NCBI RefSeq assembly: GCF_000337575.1
Contig: NZ_AOIM01000013.1
Coordinates: forward strand, 62,001 to 126,000
Length of the DNA stretch: 64,000 bases
Reading direction: 5' to 3'
Source: Natrialba hulunbeirensis JCM 10989
GTDB lineage: Archaea; Halobacteriota; Halobacteria; Halobacteriales; Natrialbaceae
The notes under the pieces were generated by a model. The model was not told the origin of the DNA and searched no databases. It saw only the letters and a list, made by a program, of their open reading frames with translations. This document shows, one piece after another, positions 43,685-52,429 of this stretch. The first letter of the stretch is position 1. Every line of letters starts with the position of its first letter. The translations under genes and the position numbers were made by a program.

Positions 43685-44275
43685 ATGGACCTACGAGACC
43701 AACGCGGCATCGAGACGGAGGTGTACCAGCCCGCAGAGGATTCGGAGCTCCTCGCCGAGGCAGCGTGTGGCTACCTCGACAAACACGGCCGTGACGGCCC
43801 CGAGGCGACGATTCTCGAGGTCGGAACCGGTTCGGGCTACGTCGCCAACCGCGTCGCCGACGAGACGGCTGCCCGCGTAATCGCGTCGGACCTGAACCCA
43901 CACGCTGTCCGGCAGGCACGGACCGAAGGCGTCGAGACGGTTCGGGCAGACCTCGTCTCGCCGTTCGCTGACGACACCTTCGACGCCGTGCTGTTCAACC
44001 CGCCGTATCTGCCGACCGAACCCGAAAACGAGTGGGACGACTGGATGGAACACGCTCTGTCAGGTGGTGAAGACGGCCGCGCCGTCATCGACCGGTTCCT
44101 CGCCTCCGTCGGGCGCGTGCTCGCCCCCGACGGCGTCGTCTACCTGCTCGTCAGCAGCCTCACCGGCGTCGACGAAGTGGTCGAACGCGCCGGCGAAGAA
44201 GGCTTCAGCGCCGTCGCCATCGCCGACGAGTCGTTCCCGTTCGAGACGCTGACGGTACTCGAGTTACACTGTTGA
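43685..44275 (+). CDS. HemK2/Mtq2-type methyltransferase
   Basis: A 196-residue class I SAM methyltransferase with ILEVGTGSGYVANRV (motif I), VIASDLNPHAVRQA and the catalytic FNPPYLPTEPE (NPPY), which methylates Gln in GGQ release-factor loops or a histone/translation factor in the HemK/Mtq2 family. It is the archaeal/eukaryotic short form, probably acting on aRF1. Same cluster as ksgA, one base after MscS. Confidence 0.9.
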   Translation: MDLRDQRGIETEVYQPAEDSELLAEAACGYLDKHGRDGPEATILEVGTGSGYVANRVADETAARVIASDLNPHAVRQARTEGVETVRADLVSPFADDTFDAVLFNPPYLPTEPENEWDDWMEHALSGGEDGRAVIDRFLASVGRVLAPDGVVYLLVSSLTGVDEVVERAGEEGFSAVAIADESFPFETLTVLELHC

Positions 44276-44328
44276 GTCCCGACACTGAATCCGAAACTAC
44301 TTTTCAAGCGGCTGAACACTCTCGACTG

Positions 44329-45537
44329 ATGCCCTCTACACGTCGCTCCCTGCTGGCGAGTACACTCGTCGGTAGTGCCGCCCTCGCCGGCTGCCTGTCG
44401 CGTGTCCGGTCACCGTCGCCCAGCGAGCCGCCGGCCGCTGGCGTCGACGAACTCCCCGATCCCGAAAGTCACATTCTCGGTGCGAACGGCTCGTGGTCGA
44501 GCGTCGGCTGCAACGCGGGTAACACTCGTGTGGTAGCCGACGGCGAGGCACCGGTCGAGGACGTGACCGAACGCTGGCAGGTCGAAACCACACAAACGAC
44601 CCACCACGAACCCGTCGTCGCCGACGGCACGGTCTACCTTCTGGAGTCACAGCGACAGCTTCGCGCGCTGGACACAGCCGACGGTGGCGAGCTGTGGACG
44701 TTCGAGGATGCGAGAGCGCCACCGCTGATTCGCGATGGCGTCGCGTACGTGCCGACATCGAGTTCGATACACGCACTCGACGCTGGCACTGGCGAGCAGG
44801 GGTGGGAGCAGACGTTCGACGGCTCAGGGTCTGTCACGGCGCCGACGACCGCCGGCGGAGACGAGTTGATCTGCGGGGTCGGTGAGACACTCGTCGCACT
44901 CGAGTCGGATACCGGCGAGAAACTGTGGCGACGCGAGCTGTTCGGGCAGGTCCACGACCACGCCGCGTTCTACCGGGGGTACGGAATCGTCGTCGCGACG
45001 GAAGCGGGGATGCTCTACGTCGTCGGCACCGACGGCACCGGATACCGGCGGTGGCAACTTCCTGCCGCACCGATGGCACCCCCGAGCGTCGACTCGAACA
45101 CGATCTACGTCAGTTGCCGGGATGGGATGACCTACGCGCTGACCGACGACGCCGGTCACGCGGACGACATCTACTGGTCGGCAGACACCGGCTGGACGGA
45201 ACGCGGCATCGCCGTCGCGGACGGCTTCGCCTTCCTCACCGGAAGGGGGACGCTCTCCGCACTCGAGACCGACACCGGCTCAGCCCACTGGGAGTACGAC
45301 ATCGGCGACTGGCAACACACCGCGCCCGCGTACGGCCGCGAGACGCTGTTCGTCGGCGGTGACGCGCTGTATGCGCTCGATCCCTCCCCTGGCGGGGTTC
45401 TCTCGGACGGTCCCGCGGTCCGATTCCGGCAAGAGTTCGGCGGTCGCGTCGGCCCCGGTCCCGTCCTCGACGACGGCGTCCTCTACGTCGTCGCCGAAGT
45501 CAGCGAACAGGAGTTCGTGCTGCTTGCACTCGAGTAG
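44329..45537 (+). CDS. PQQ-type beta-propeller lipoprotein
   Basis: The 402-residue protein has a Tat signal (STRRSLLASTLVGSAALAGC) with a lipobox Cys. PQQ-like WD-type blades follow (GTVYLLESQRQLRALDTADGGELWTF, GVAYVPTSSSIHALDAGTGEQGW, and others, about 7). It is an outer-surface propeller, with unknown ligand, and most members lack PQQ catalysis. An in-frame start at 44272 adds non-signal residues; ATG 44329 places the RR at the N-terminus. Confidence 0.85.
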   Translation: MPSTRRSLLASTLVGSAALAGCLSRVRSPSPSEPPAAGVDELPDPESHILGANGSWSSVGCNAGNTRVVADGEAPVEDVTERWQVETTQTTHHEPVVADGTVYLLESQRQLRALDTADGGELWTFEDARAPPLIRDGVAYVPTSSSIHALDAGTGEQGWEQTFDGSGSVTAPTTAGGDELICGVGETLVALESDTGEKLWRRELFGQVHDHAAFYRGYGIVVATEAGMLYVVGTDGTGYRRWQLPAAPMAPPSVDSNTIYVSCRDGMTYALTDDAGHADDIYWSADTGWTERGIAVADGFAFLTGRGTLSALETDTGSAHWEYDIGDWQHTAPAYGRETLFVGGDALYALDPSPGGVLSDGPAVRFRQEFGGRVGPGPVLDDGVLYVVAEVSEQEFVLLALE

Positions 45538-45683
45538 CACTAGCCACGGCTGAGAGCCATGCAGTCGGAAGAACGCCTCCCTCCAATATCCCTGCGTTGC
45601 TGTTTGCCGCCGTCAGGCTCCCTCCTGCCGTTCAATGCCTGTTCATGAGAAGAACCTGCCCCGTCGATAAGCAGATGGAATTA

Positions 45684-45699
45684 CTGTAATGCATTACAG
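45684..45699. promoter_or_regulatory. perfect 16-bp palindrome, operator candidate
   Basis: ctgtaatgcattacag reads the same on both strands. It ends 8 nt before the TATA box of the methionine synthase pair, a position overlapping or abutting the BRE. This is a plausible operator for a homodimeric regulator of methionine biosynthesis. Confidence 0.6.
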
Positions 45700-45706
45700 A
45701 GGATGG

Positions 45707-45717
45707 AAAATATTAAG
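45707..45717 (+). promoter_or_regulatory. TATA box for methionine synthase operon
   Basis: aaaatattaag lies 28-38 nt before ATG 45745, giving a short leader. Confidence 0.55.
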
Positions 45718-45744
45718 CACCGGTATAGCCTAGCCCGCAGTACG

Positions 45745-46749
45745 ATGACTGAGTACGTTTCGACCACACCGGGACTCTTTCCGCTCCCGGACTGGGCGAA
45801 AGACGACCTCTCTGACCTGAAGGGCCACCAGAAACACGACCTCATCAGCGGCGACGAGGGCGGCGAGATCACCGCCGCCTACGAGGACGCCCGCGAGGAG
45901 GTAATCGCAGCCCAACAGGACGCCGGCCTCGACCGCATCACCGAGGGCCAACTGCGCTGGGACGACATGCTCGCCCACCCGCTGGCCGTCAACGACGCCG
46001 TCGAGACGCGCGGAATCGTCCGCTACTACGACAACAACAACTTCTACCGAGAGCCCGTCGTCAACGGCGACCTCGAGGCCTCCGGCGACGTGGCGGCCGA
46101 ACTCGAGACGGCCGCCGAACTCGCGGGCGACGATGCCCTGCAGGCCGTCCTCCCCGGCCCGTACTCGCTCGCCGATCTGGCGACCGACGAACACTACGGA
46201 GACGAGACCGAGTTCCTCGGCGCGATCGCCGACTTCCTCGAGGACGAAGCGGCAGCCTTCCCCGAGGTCGAGACGCTGTTCCTGCTCGAGCCATCCCTCG
46301 TCGAGAACGCGCCGGAGGACGGCGTCGACGAACGCGCAAGCGAGGCGATCGACCAGGTCGCCGGCGCGGTCGACGCCGACGTGGTCGTCCAGCCGTACTG
46401 GGGTGCACTCGAGGAGAAGGTGTACGCACACCTGCTCGATGCCGACATCGACGCGGTCGGCTTCGACTTCGTCGCGAATCAGGAGGACAACCTCTACAAC
46501 ATCCAGGAGTACGGTGCGACGGACGACGTCTCCCTCGGCCTCGCTGACGGGCAGAACACGCTCGTCGAGGAGCCAGAAGCGATCCGTGACCGCGTAGACT
46601 GGGTGTACGACCAGATTCCCGTCTCCGAGTTCGAGACGGTGTACCTGACGACGAACACCGAGACGTTCTACCTGCCGTACGCGAAGTTCGAGGAGAAACT
46701 CGCCGCCCTTGCTGCGGCCGCAGAACTCGCCGAGGTGAAAGCCGCATGA
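45745..46749 (+). CDS. cobalamin-independent methionine synthase-like protein, first subunit (MetE-type)
   Basis: The 334-residue TIM-barrel protein of the UROD/MetE class has STTPGLFPLPDWAKDD, LPGPYSLADLATDEHY, and FLLEPSLVENAP. It lacks the full C-terminal zinc-binding His/Cys cluster of the next gene's product. In haloarchaea two MetE-like genes are adjacent, and together may perform methyl transfer to homocysteine. Start ATG 45745; 46746 is the next start, giving a 4-base ATGA overlap. Confidence 0.85.
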   Translation: MTEYVSTTPGLFPLPDWAKDDLSDLKGHQKHDLISGDEGGEITAAYEDAREEVIAAQQDAGLDRITEGQLRWDDMLAHPLAVNDAVETRGIVRYYDNNNFYREPVVNGDLEASGDVAAELETAAELAGDDALQAVLPGPYSLADLATDEHYGDETEFLGAIADFLEDEAAAFPEVETLFLLEPSLVENAPEDGVDERASEAIDQVAGAVDADVVVQPYWGALEEKVYAHLLDADIDAVGFDFVANQEDNLYNIQEYGATDDVSLGLADGQNTLVEEPEAIRDRVDWVYDQIPVSEFETVYLTTNTETFYLPYAKFEEKLAALAAAAELAEVKAA

Positions 46750-47846
46750 GCGCAAACGAGGACACACCAGTGACCGTCAACGAGAACAAAGACCAGTTCC
46801 GACCGGCAGACCACGAGCACGACCACTTCCTGCTGACGACCGTCGTCGGCAGCTACCCGAAGCCAAAGTGGCTAAACCGCGCGAAGGAGCTCTACCAGGA
46901 TCCGGACCATGAGTTCGACGAAGACGATTGGCAGGAAGCAAAAGACGACGCTTCCCGCCTCATCACGGCCGAGCACGAACGCGCCGGGCTCGATGCCGTC
47001 GTCGACGGTGAGATGCGCCGGAACGAGATGGTCGAGTTCTTCGCCCACCGGATCGAGGGCTACGAGTTCAACGGCCCGGTCAAGGTCTGGGGCCACAATT
47101 ACTTCGACAAGCCCTCCGTCGTGAGCGAAGTCGAGTACGACGAGAGCTGGCTGGTCGATGAGTACAAGTTCACCGCGGCCGCCTCCGATCGACCCGTCAA
47201 GGTCCCGATCACGGGACCCTACACGCTCGCGAACTGGTCGTTCAACGAGGCTTACGACGACGACGAGGCACTCACCTACGACCTCGCGGATCTCGTTAAC
47301 GAGGAAATCGAGAAGCTCGTCGAGGCCGGCGCGCGCTACATCCAGATCGACGAGCCCGCGCTCGCGACGACGCCCGACGACCACGCGATCGTCGGCGAGG
47401 CTCTAGAACGCATCGTCGCCGACATCCCCGAGGAGGTCCGTATCGGCCTCCACGTCTGTTACGGCGACTACTCGCGTATCTACCCCGAAATTCTGGAGTT
47501 CCCCGTCGACGAGTTCGACCTCGAACTCGCAAACGGTGACTACGAACAGCTCGATGTGTTCAAAGACCCCGAGTTCTCGAAGGATCTCGCACTCGGTGTT
47601 ACGGACGCCCACGTCGCCGAGGTCGAGTCCGTCGAGCAGATTGAAGAGAACATCAAGAAAGGACTGGAGGTCGTCCCACCGGAACAGCTGGTCGTCTCGC
47701 CGGACTGTGGCGTGAAGCTGCTCCCCCGCGAGGTCGCCTACGGCAAGATGGCGAACATGGTCGAGGCCGCCCGGAACGTCGAGGCTGATCTCGACGCGGG
47801 GAACATCGACATCGAACGCGGCGCGCCCGCACCCGCCGACGACTGA
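46746..47846 (+). CDS. cobalamin-independent methionine synthase (MetE C-terminal type)
   Basis: A 366-residue MetE-class barrel with TTVVGSYPKPKWL at the N-terminus, VDGEMRRNEMVEFF, QIDEPAL, GLHVCYGDY (zinc-binding HxC) and VVSPDCGVKLLPREVA (second Cys). The zinc activates the thiol of homocysteine. The methyl donor in archaea is not the bacterial folylpolyglutamate in all cases. It overlaps the first subunit gene by 4 bases, so translation is coupled. Confidence 0.9.
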   Translation: MSANEDTPVTVNENKDQFRPADHEHDHFLLTTVVGSYPKPKWLNRAKELYQDPDHEFDEDDWQEAKDDASRLITAEHERAGLDAVVDGEMRRNEMVEFFAHRIEGYEFNGPVKVWGHNYFDKPSVVSEVEYDESWLVDEYKFTAAASDRPVKVPITGPYTLANWSFNEAYDDDEALTYDLADLVNEEIEKLVEAGARYIQIDEPALATTPDDHAIVGEALERIVADIPEEVRIGLHVCYGDYSRIYPEILEFPVDEFDLELANGDYEQLDVFKDPEFSKDLALGVTDAHVAEVESVEQIEENIKKGLEVVPPEQLVVSPDCGVKLLPREVAYGKMANMVEAARNVEADLDAGNIDIERGAPAPADD

Positions 47847-48054
47847 CACGGATCGTTGTAGCGTCCCTGCGTCTCCCCTTGCTCCTGTTTCTGCGAATCA
47901 CGAACGGTGAGTTACGCGACCGTTTCGGACTGCTGCGTGCGACACAGCTATTAGTCAGTCTGCTACTATGTGTGAGTGTAGGACGTGCCCCATGAGGCGC
48001 GAAACCACGTGCCGACGACGTGACTGTTACCAGGTTACCCGAGTGTCAGGAAAC

Positions 48055-48064
48055 ACATACATAG
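48055..48064 (+). promoter_or_regulatory. TATA element of the nitroreductase gene
   Basis: acatacatag lies 23-32 nt before ATG 48087, fitting a leaderless transcript. Confidence 0.45.
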
Positions 48065-48086
48065 AGTCGGTTCCAAGGAATGGGTG

Positions 48087-48704
48087 ATGCAACAATCCGT
48101 TCCGAAGCCCCACGAACTCGACGAGGAAGTCGCCGACCACCGCGACACAGCGTACGATATCGACCCCCTGTTCGTCAACCGCTGGTCGCCGCGCGCGATG
48201 ACCGGCGAACCACTCGATGAGGACGAGTACCTCCCACTGTTCGAAGCCGCCCGCTGGGCACCATCCGCGTTCAACAACCAGCACTGGCGGTTCATCTACG
48301 CCAGCCGCGAGGACGAGGAGTGGGACACCTTCGCCGACCTCCTGCTCGGCGGAAACGAAGAGTGGGCGACCGACGCCGCTGTTCTCGCTGTCATTGTCTC
48401 GAAGACGACGTTTGACCACAACGGCGAACCCGCACCAGTCCACTCCTTCGACACCGGTGCCGCCTGGCAGAACCTCGCACTCGAGGGTGCGCGCCGCGGG
48501 CTGGCCGTCCACGGGATGGCCGGCTTCGACTACGAGCGCGCCGCCGAGGAACTCGACGTGCCCGAGGAGTTCGAGGTCGAGGCGATGTTCGCCGTCGGCG
48601 AGCGTGCACCCGCTGAGTCGCTCCCCGAAGAACTGCAGGAGCGCGAACAGCCGAGTGACCGCAAGCCGGTCGACGAAATCGTGTTCCACGGTAGCTTCGA
48701 GTAA
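48087..48704 (+). CDS. nitroreductase family protein
   Basis: A 205-residue FMN-binding nitroreductase-like protein: FVNRWSPRAMTGEPL (Arg-Trp-Ser FMN loop), ARWAPSAFNNQHWRFIYA (second loop) and DTGAAWQNLALEGARRGLAVHGMAGF. It likely reduces nitro or quinone compounds with NAD(P)H. GTG 48084 immediately upstream is possible; ATG 48087 chosen. Confidence 0.88.
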   Translation: MQQSVPKPHELDEEVADHRDTAYDIDPLFVNRWSPRAMTGEPLDEDEYLPLFEAARWAPSAFNNQHWRFIYASREDEEWDTFADLLLGGNEEWATDAAVLAVIVSKTTFDHNGEPAPVHSFDTGAAWQNLALEGARRGLAVHGMAGFDYERAAEELDVPEEFEVEAMFAVGERAPAESLPEELQEREQPSDRKPVDEIVFHGSFE

Positions 48705-48832
48705 CGACCACCCCACTCTCCGTTGGCTCTCCTGAAGCCATTCTTGGGCATCCCCCGTTGTTTCTCTGCCGGTCGCGTGGCCCTGTACTCGCGACGGAAA
48801 CGGCTAACTGCGCGACGGCTGAAGGGACAGCC

Positions 48833-49978
48833 ATGACCCTCGACGTCGGCGTTCTCGGCTACCGATTCATGGGGAAAGCACACGCAAACGCCATGGCGCG
48901 CCTGCCGATGTTCTTCCCGGACGCGCCCGAAATCGAACGCTCAGTTCTGGTCGGGCGCAACGAGGAAAGCCTCCGCGAGGCCGCCGACCAGCTCGGCTTC
49001 GACTCCATCTCGACGGATTGGGAGGCCGTTGTCGACGATGTCGACGTCTTCTACAACCTCGGCCCGAACCACGTCCATCCCGAGCCATCGATCGCCGCAC
49101 TCGAGTCCGGCACGCCAGTGTTCTGTGAGAAGCCACTCGCACCGACGCTCAAGGATGCCGAGCGGATGGCTAAGGCGGCGGCAGACGCCGGCGAAAGCGT
49201 CCCTGCCGGTACTGCGTTCAACTACCGATTCGTGCCGGCGATCCAGTACGCGAAGGGGCTACTCGAGTCGGGTGACCTCGGCGAGATTCGGCACGTCCGC
49301 GGGAGCTACCTACAGGACTGGCTCGTCGATCCCGAGGCGGCCTGGTCGTGGCGCAACGACGCGGAGATGGCGGGTGCGGGCGCGCTCGGCGATCTCGGCT
49401 CGCACACGGTCGATCTGGTGCGGTTCCTCGTCGGTGACGACGACCTCGCGGGCGATATCGAGCGGGTGAGTGGACATCTACAGACGTTTGTCGACGAGCG
49501 GCCGGTAGAGGGGGACGGCAACGGCGACGGCGACGGCAACGAAACCCGACCCGTCACCGTCGACGACGCCTACGCTGCCCATCTCGAGTTCGAAAACGGT
49601 GCGATGGGGACACTCGAGGCGACCCGCTACGCGACGGGACACAAGAACGATCATACGATCGAGATCCACGGCTCGAAGGGGAGCCTGCGCTTCTCGCTCG
49701 AACGGTTGAACGAACTCGAAGTATTGGGTGAGGGCGACCGCGGCTACGAGACGATTCTGGTCACGGACGAGGACGACCCGTACGTCGACCACTGGTGGCC
49801 ACCGGGCCACGTCCTCGGCTGGGAGCACACGTTCGTCCACGAGAATTACGAGTTCCTGAGCGCTGTGTCGGAGGGGCGTGCGTTCAGTCCGGGTTTCGAC
49901 GACGGGCTGGCGGCCCAGCGCGTGCTCACGGCGATTCAAGAGAGCGACGAGCGCGGCGAGTGGGTCTCGGTCGACTAA
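48833..49978 (+). CDS. Gfo/Idh/MocA family oxidoreductase
   Basis: A 381-residue NAD(P)-dependent dehydrogenase: Rossmann start VGVLGYRFMGKAHANAM, LGPNHVHPEPSIAAL, the EKPLAPT motif (Lys contacts cofactor) and AGALGDLGSHTVDLV. It oxidises a sugar or polyol (inositol, glucose or similar). An acidic insertion (GNGDGDGNETRPV) breaks the second domain. Start ATG 48833. Confidence 0.9.
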   Translation: MTLDVGVLGYRFMGKAHANAMARLPMFFPDAPEIERSVLVGRNEESLREAADQLGFDSISTDWEAVVDDVDVFYNLGPNHVHPEPSIAALESGTPVFCEKPLAPTLKDAERMAKAAADAGESVPAGTAFNYRFVPAIQYAKGLLESGDLGEIRHVRGSYLQDWLVDPEAAWSWRNDAEMAGAGALGDLGSHTVDLVRFLVGDDDLAGDIERVSGHLQTFVDERPVEGDGNGDGDGNETRPVTVDDAYAAHLEFENGAMGTLEATRYATGHKNDHTIEIHGSKGSLRFSLERLNELEVLGEGDRGYETILVTDEDDPYVDHWWPPGHVLGWEHTFVHENYEFLSAVSEGRAFSPGFDDGLAAQRVLTAIQESDERGEWVSVD

Positions 49979-50012
49979 CGGCCCTGTTCGGAACCGCTGA
50001 AACCCTCCCCAC

Positions 50013-50243
50013 TCACTCCAGAACGATGCACGTCCGCGTGTGACCGACGTTTTCAACCGATTGAATGTCTTCCGTGATCACCGACAGCAGCTCTTGATTC
50101 GACTCTGCTTCGACCTCGGCGATGACATCGAACTCGCCGGCAATGACGCGTGCACGGCTAACTTCGTCCCGTTCATCGATCGTCTCGGCGACTGTACGGG
50201 CGGTTCCGGCGGCAGCCGTAATCATCACGTATGCCTCAATCAT
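50013..50243 (-). CDS. stand-alone Lrp/AsnC ligand-binding (RAM) domain
   Basis: The 76-residue protein is only the C-terminal RAM domain of Lrp/AsnC regulators (EAYVMITAAAGTARTVAETI...IAGEFDVIAEVEAES...VGHTRTCIVLE). It has no DNA-binding helix-turn-helix. Such proteins may hetero-oligomerise with full Lrp proteins as amino-acid sensors. Encoded convergently with the dehydrogenase. Confidence 0.9.
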   Translation of the reverse strand: MIEAYVMITAAAGTARTVAETIDERDEVSRARVIAGEFDVIAEVEAESNQELLSVITEDIQSVENVGHTRTCIVLE

Positions 50244-50286
50244 GTGTGCTCGCCCCTGCTGGAACGATAGATGACGACGGCATAGC

Positions 50287-50547
50287 TCAGCGGCCGCCGG
50301 TGTCGGCGTCGACTCTCGTCACGGTACGCATCTCATCGTATCGCGGACTGCCCTCGTCGGGAGATTTGCCGTCGAGTTCGAGATAGCCGGGTTCGACCCC
50401 CGTCACCTCGCCAGTTATCGAGGGATCATCGCCACCAGTACGATCCGCTTCGCGGACTTCGACGTGGTCACCAACCTCGACGTGTTCCTTGACCAGTGCG
50501 GAGGCCTCATCGGTGTTGGCGTCCCGCGGAATGGTAAGCTCTGTCAT
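50287..50547 (-). CDS. small acidic protein, SH3-like barrel predicted
   Basis: An 86-residue acidic protein with LVKEHVEVGDHVEVREADRT and SITGEVTGVEPGYLELDGK, reminiscent of a small beta-barrel. No family recognised. Start MTELTIP at 50547 is preferred over an in-frame 50658. It is 43 bases after the upstream RAM gene start region, same strand. Confidence 0.6.
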   Translation of the reverse strand: MTELTIPRDANTDEASALVKEHVEVGDHVEVREADRTGGDDPSITGEVTGVEPGYLELDGKSPDEGSPRYDEMRTVTRVDADTGGR

Positions 50548-50716
50548 CGAACCTGATCCAACGACGGCGAGGCGTGTAAAAGCGCACGCGTCAGGTGACG
50601 GCCGCTTTTGTGCCAGTGTCGGTTCCAGCACACTGGTCGTTTCTCGTGTAAGTACCACAACAGCACCAACGCCGGCGAGAACGGTTATGTATCCTCACGC
50701 GAGTCACTACTACGAA

Positions 50717-50989
50717 ATGGCGGATCGACGAGCCACGCAGGAGACGGGCCGAATCGACCTCGAGAACGGCTTTACGATGCACGACTACCGAACGAAGCTC
50801 AAACTCCTGACGGACTCGGGAACGACACGGACACTCGAGAACCGGGAGGGACTGTTGTGTCCGGCCTGTGGCCACGAGTTCGACCGGCTATTCGTCACTG
50901 AGGAGGAGACGACGACGTTCGAGTCGCCGGCGGAGCGACCGTTCTGTCTCGCCCGTACCGCCGAGAAGTTGCTGTTGTGTACGCACTGA
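50717..50989 (+). CDS. DUF7385-like zinc-ribbon protein
   Basis: A 90-residue haloarchaeal protein with LENGFTMHDYRTKLKLL and a CPACGHEFDRLF pair and later Cys residues (FCLARTAEKLLLCTH), giving a CxxC...C...C zinc ribbon. Similar to a family I remember as DUF7385. Function unknown. Start ATG 50717; the longer frame upstream is antisense to the previous gene. Confidence 0.72.
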   Translation: MADRRATQETGRIDLENGFTMHDYRTKLKLLTDSGTTRTLENREGLLCPACGHEFDRLFVTEEETTTFESPAERPFCLARTAEKLLLCTH

Positions 50990-51092
50990 CCGGACGACTG
51001 TCGGACTGATCACACCACTACTCAACAGATTCGTCCACCGCGTTCTCGGGCGTTCACGACAGTTTTTCTACGATAGCGCCGCAACGGCGGGT

Positions 51093-52325
51093 ATGAAGAT
51101 CATCAAGGACAGCGTCCACGACCACATCTCCGTGGACGGCGTCGCCCGAGATCTCGTCGACACCCCCGCCGTCCAGCGACTGCGGCGGATCGCGCAACTG
51201 GGAACCGTCTCACTCGTCTACCCCTCCGCGAACCACACCCGCTTCGAACACAGCCTCGGCGTCTACCACATCGCCTGTGAAGCCCTCGACCACCTCGGCG
51301 TTGAGGGAAAGCAAGCGGACCGCGTCCAGGCCGCAGCCATGCTGCACGACGTCGGTCACGGCCCGTTCAGCCACAACCTCGAGTCCCTGACTCACCGCCG
51401 GACTGGTCGCTATCACGACGACGTCCACACCCTCCTCGCGGACGGCGAGGTCGGCGACGTCCTGCGCGAGCACGACATCGACCCCGACGCCGTCGCTGAC
51501 CTCGTCGCCGGCGACGGCCGCTTCGGCCAGCTCGTCTCCGGCGAACTCGACGTCGACCGGATGGACTACCTCGTCCGCGACGCCCACCACACCGGCGTCC
51601 CCTACGGCACCATCGACCACGGCCGGCTGATCCGTGAACTCGTCTTCGTCGACGACGAACTCGTCCTCGACGAGGGCAACGTCCAGGCCGCCGAGAGCCT
51701 ACTCGTCGCCCGCGCGCTGATGAATCCGACCGTCTACAGCCACAGCGTCGCCCGGATCAGCAAGGCGATGCTCCGGCGGGCCAGCGAGCGGCTACTCGAG
51801 TCCCCCGAGGCTGACGTCGACGCGGCAACGTTGCAGCGGATGGACGACTACGACCTGATCGTCGCGCTGCGCTCGTGTGAGGCGACACAGGAATTCTCTC
51901 GGCGCTACGACCAGCGGGACCTGTTCAAGCGGGCTGTCTGGGCCGAAATCGACGACGTGCCGGGTGGCGTCATCGAGGCCGAACACGAGGCGATCCGCGA
52001 GTTCGAACAGGATATCGCTGTACGAGCGGACGTGGATCCGTCGAGCGTCATCCTCGACGTGCCGAGCCGGCCGTCGATGACCGAGTCGTCCTCGCGCGTG
52101 ATGGTGAACGGGGACATTCGCCGACTCGAGCAGCAGTCCCCGCTGGTCGAGGCGCTGCGAGCGGCGCAGTACTCTCAGTGGCGGCTTGGCGTCTATTCGC
52201 CGCCGGAACTGCAAGAGCGGGTCGGCCACGCCGCGGTCGACGTACTGGGACTCGATATCGACGGCGCGCTGGTCAGTGAAGTTCGAGATGGGCTGGATAC
52301 GACGCTGGATCAGTTCGCGGAGTAG
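51093..52325 (+). CDS. HD domain phosphohydrolase (dNTPase-like)
   Basis: A 410-residue SAMHD1/dGTPase-like protein. The His-Asp metal set is in HTRFEHSLGVYH and AAMLHDVGHGPFSH (H...HD), with a later Asp in ELDVDRMDYLVRDAHHTGVPYG. These enzymes hydrolyse deoxynucleotide triphosphates or related phosphates. Length suits archaeal members. ATG 51093 begins MKIIKDSVHDHI, the conserved N-terminus. Confidence 0.92.
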   Translation: MKIIKDSVHDHISVDGVARDLVDTPAVQRLRRIAQLGTVSLVYPSANHTRFEHSLGVYHIACEALDHLGVEGKQADRVQAAAMLHDVGHGPFSHNLESLTHRRTGRYHDDVHTLLADGEVGDVLREHDIDPDAVADLVAGDGRFGQLVSGELDVDRMDYLVRDAHHTGVPYGTIDHGRLIRELVFVDDELVLDEGNVQAAESLLVARALMNPTVYSHSVARISKAMLRRASERLLESPEADVDAATLQRMDDYDLIVALRSCEATQEFSRRYDQRDLFKRAVWAEIDDVPGGVIEAEHEAIREFEQDIAVRADVDPSSVILDVPSRPSMTESSSRVMVNGDIRRLEQQSPLVEALRAAQYSQWRLGVYSPPELQERVGHAAVDVLGLDIDGALVSEVRDGLDTTLDQFAE

Positions 52326-52429
52326 AACCGAAACCGACCCAGCACTGCTCTCTGCCAGTCCGGAGCCGAACGAACCGTTCAACCGGAATCGAACGAACCG
52401 TTGATGGAACTGCCCACGAACACACGCGT

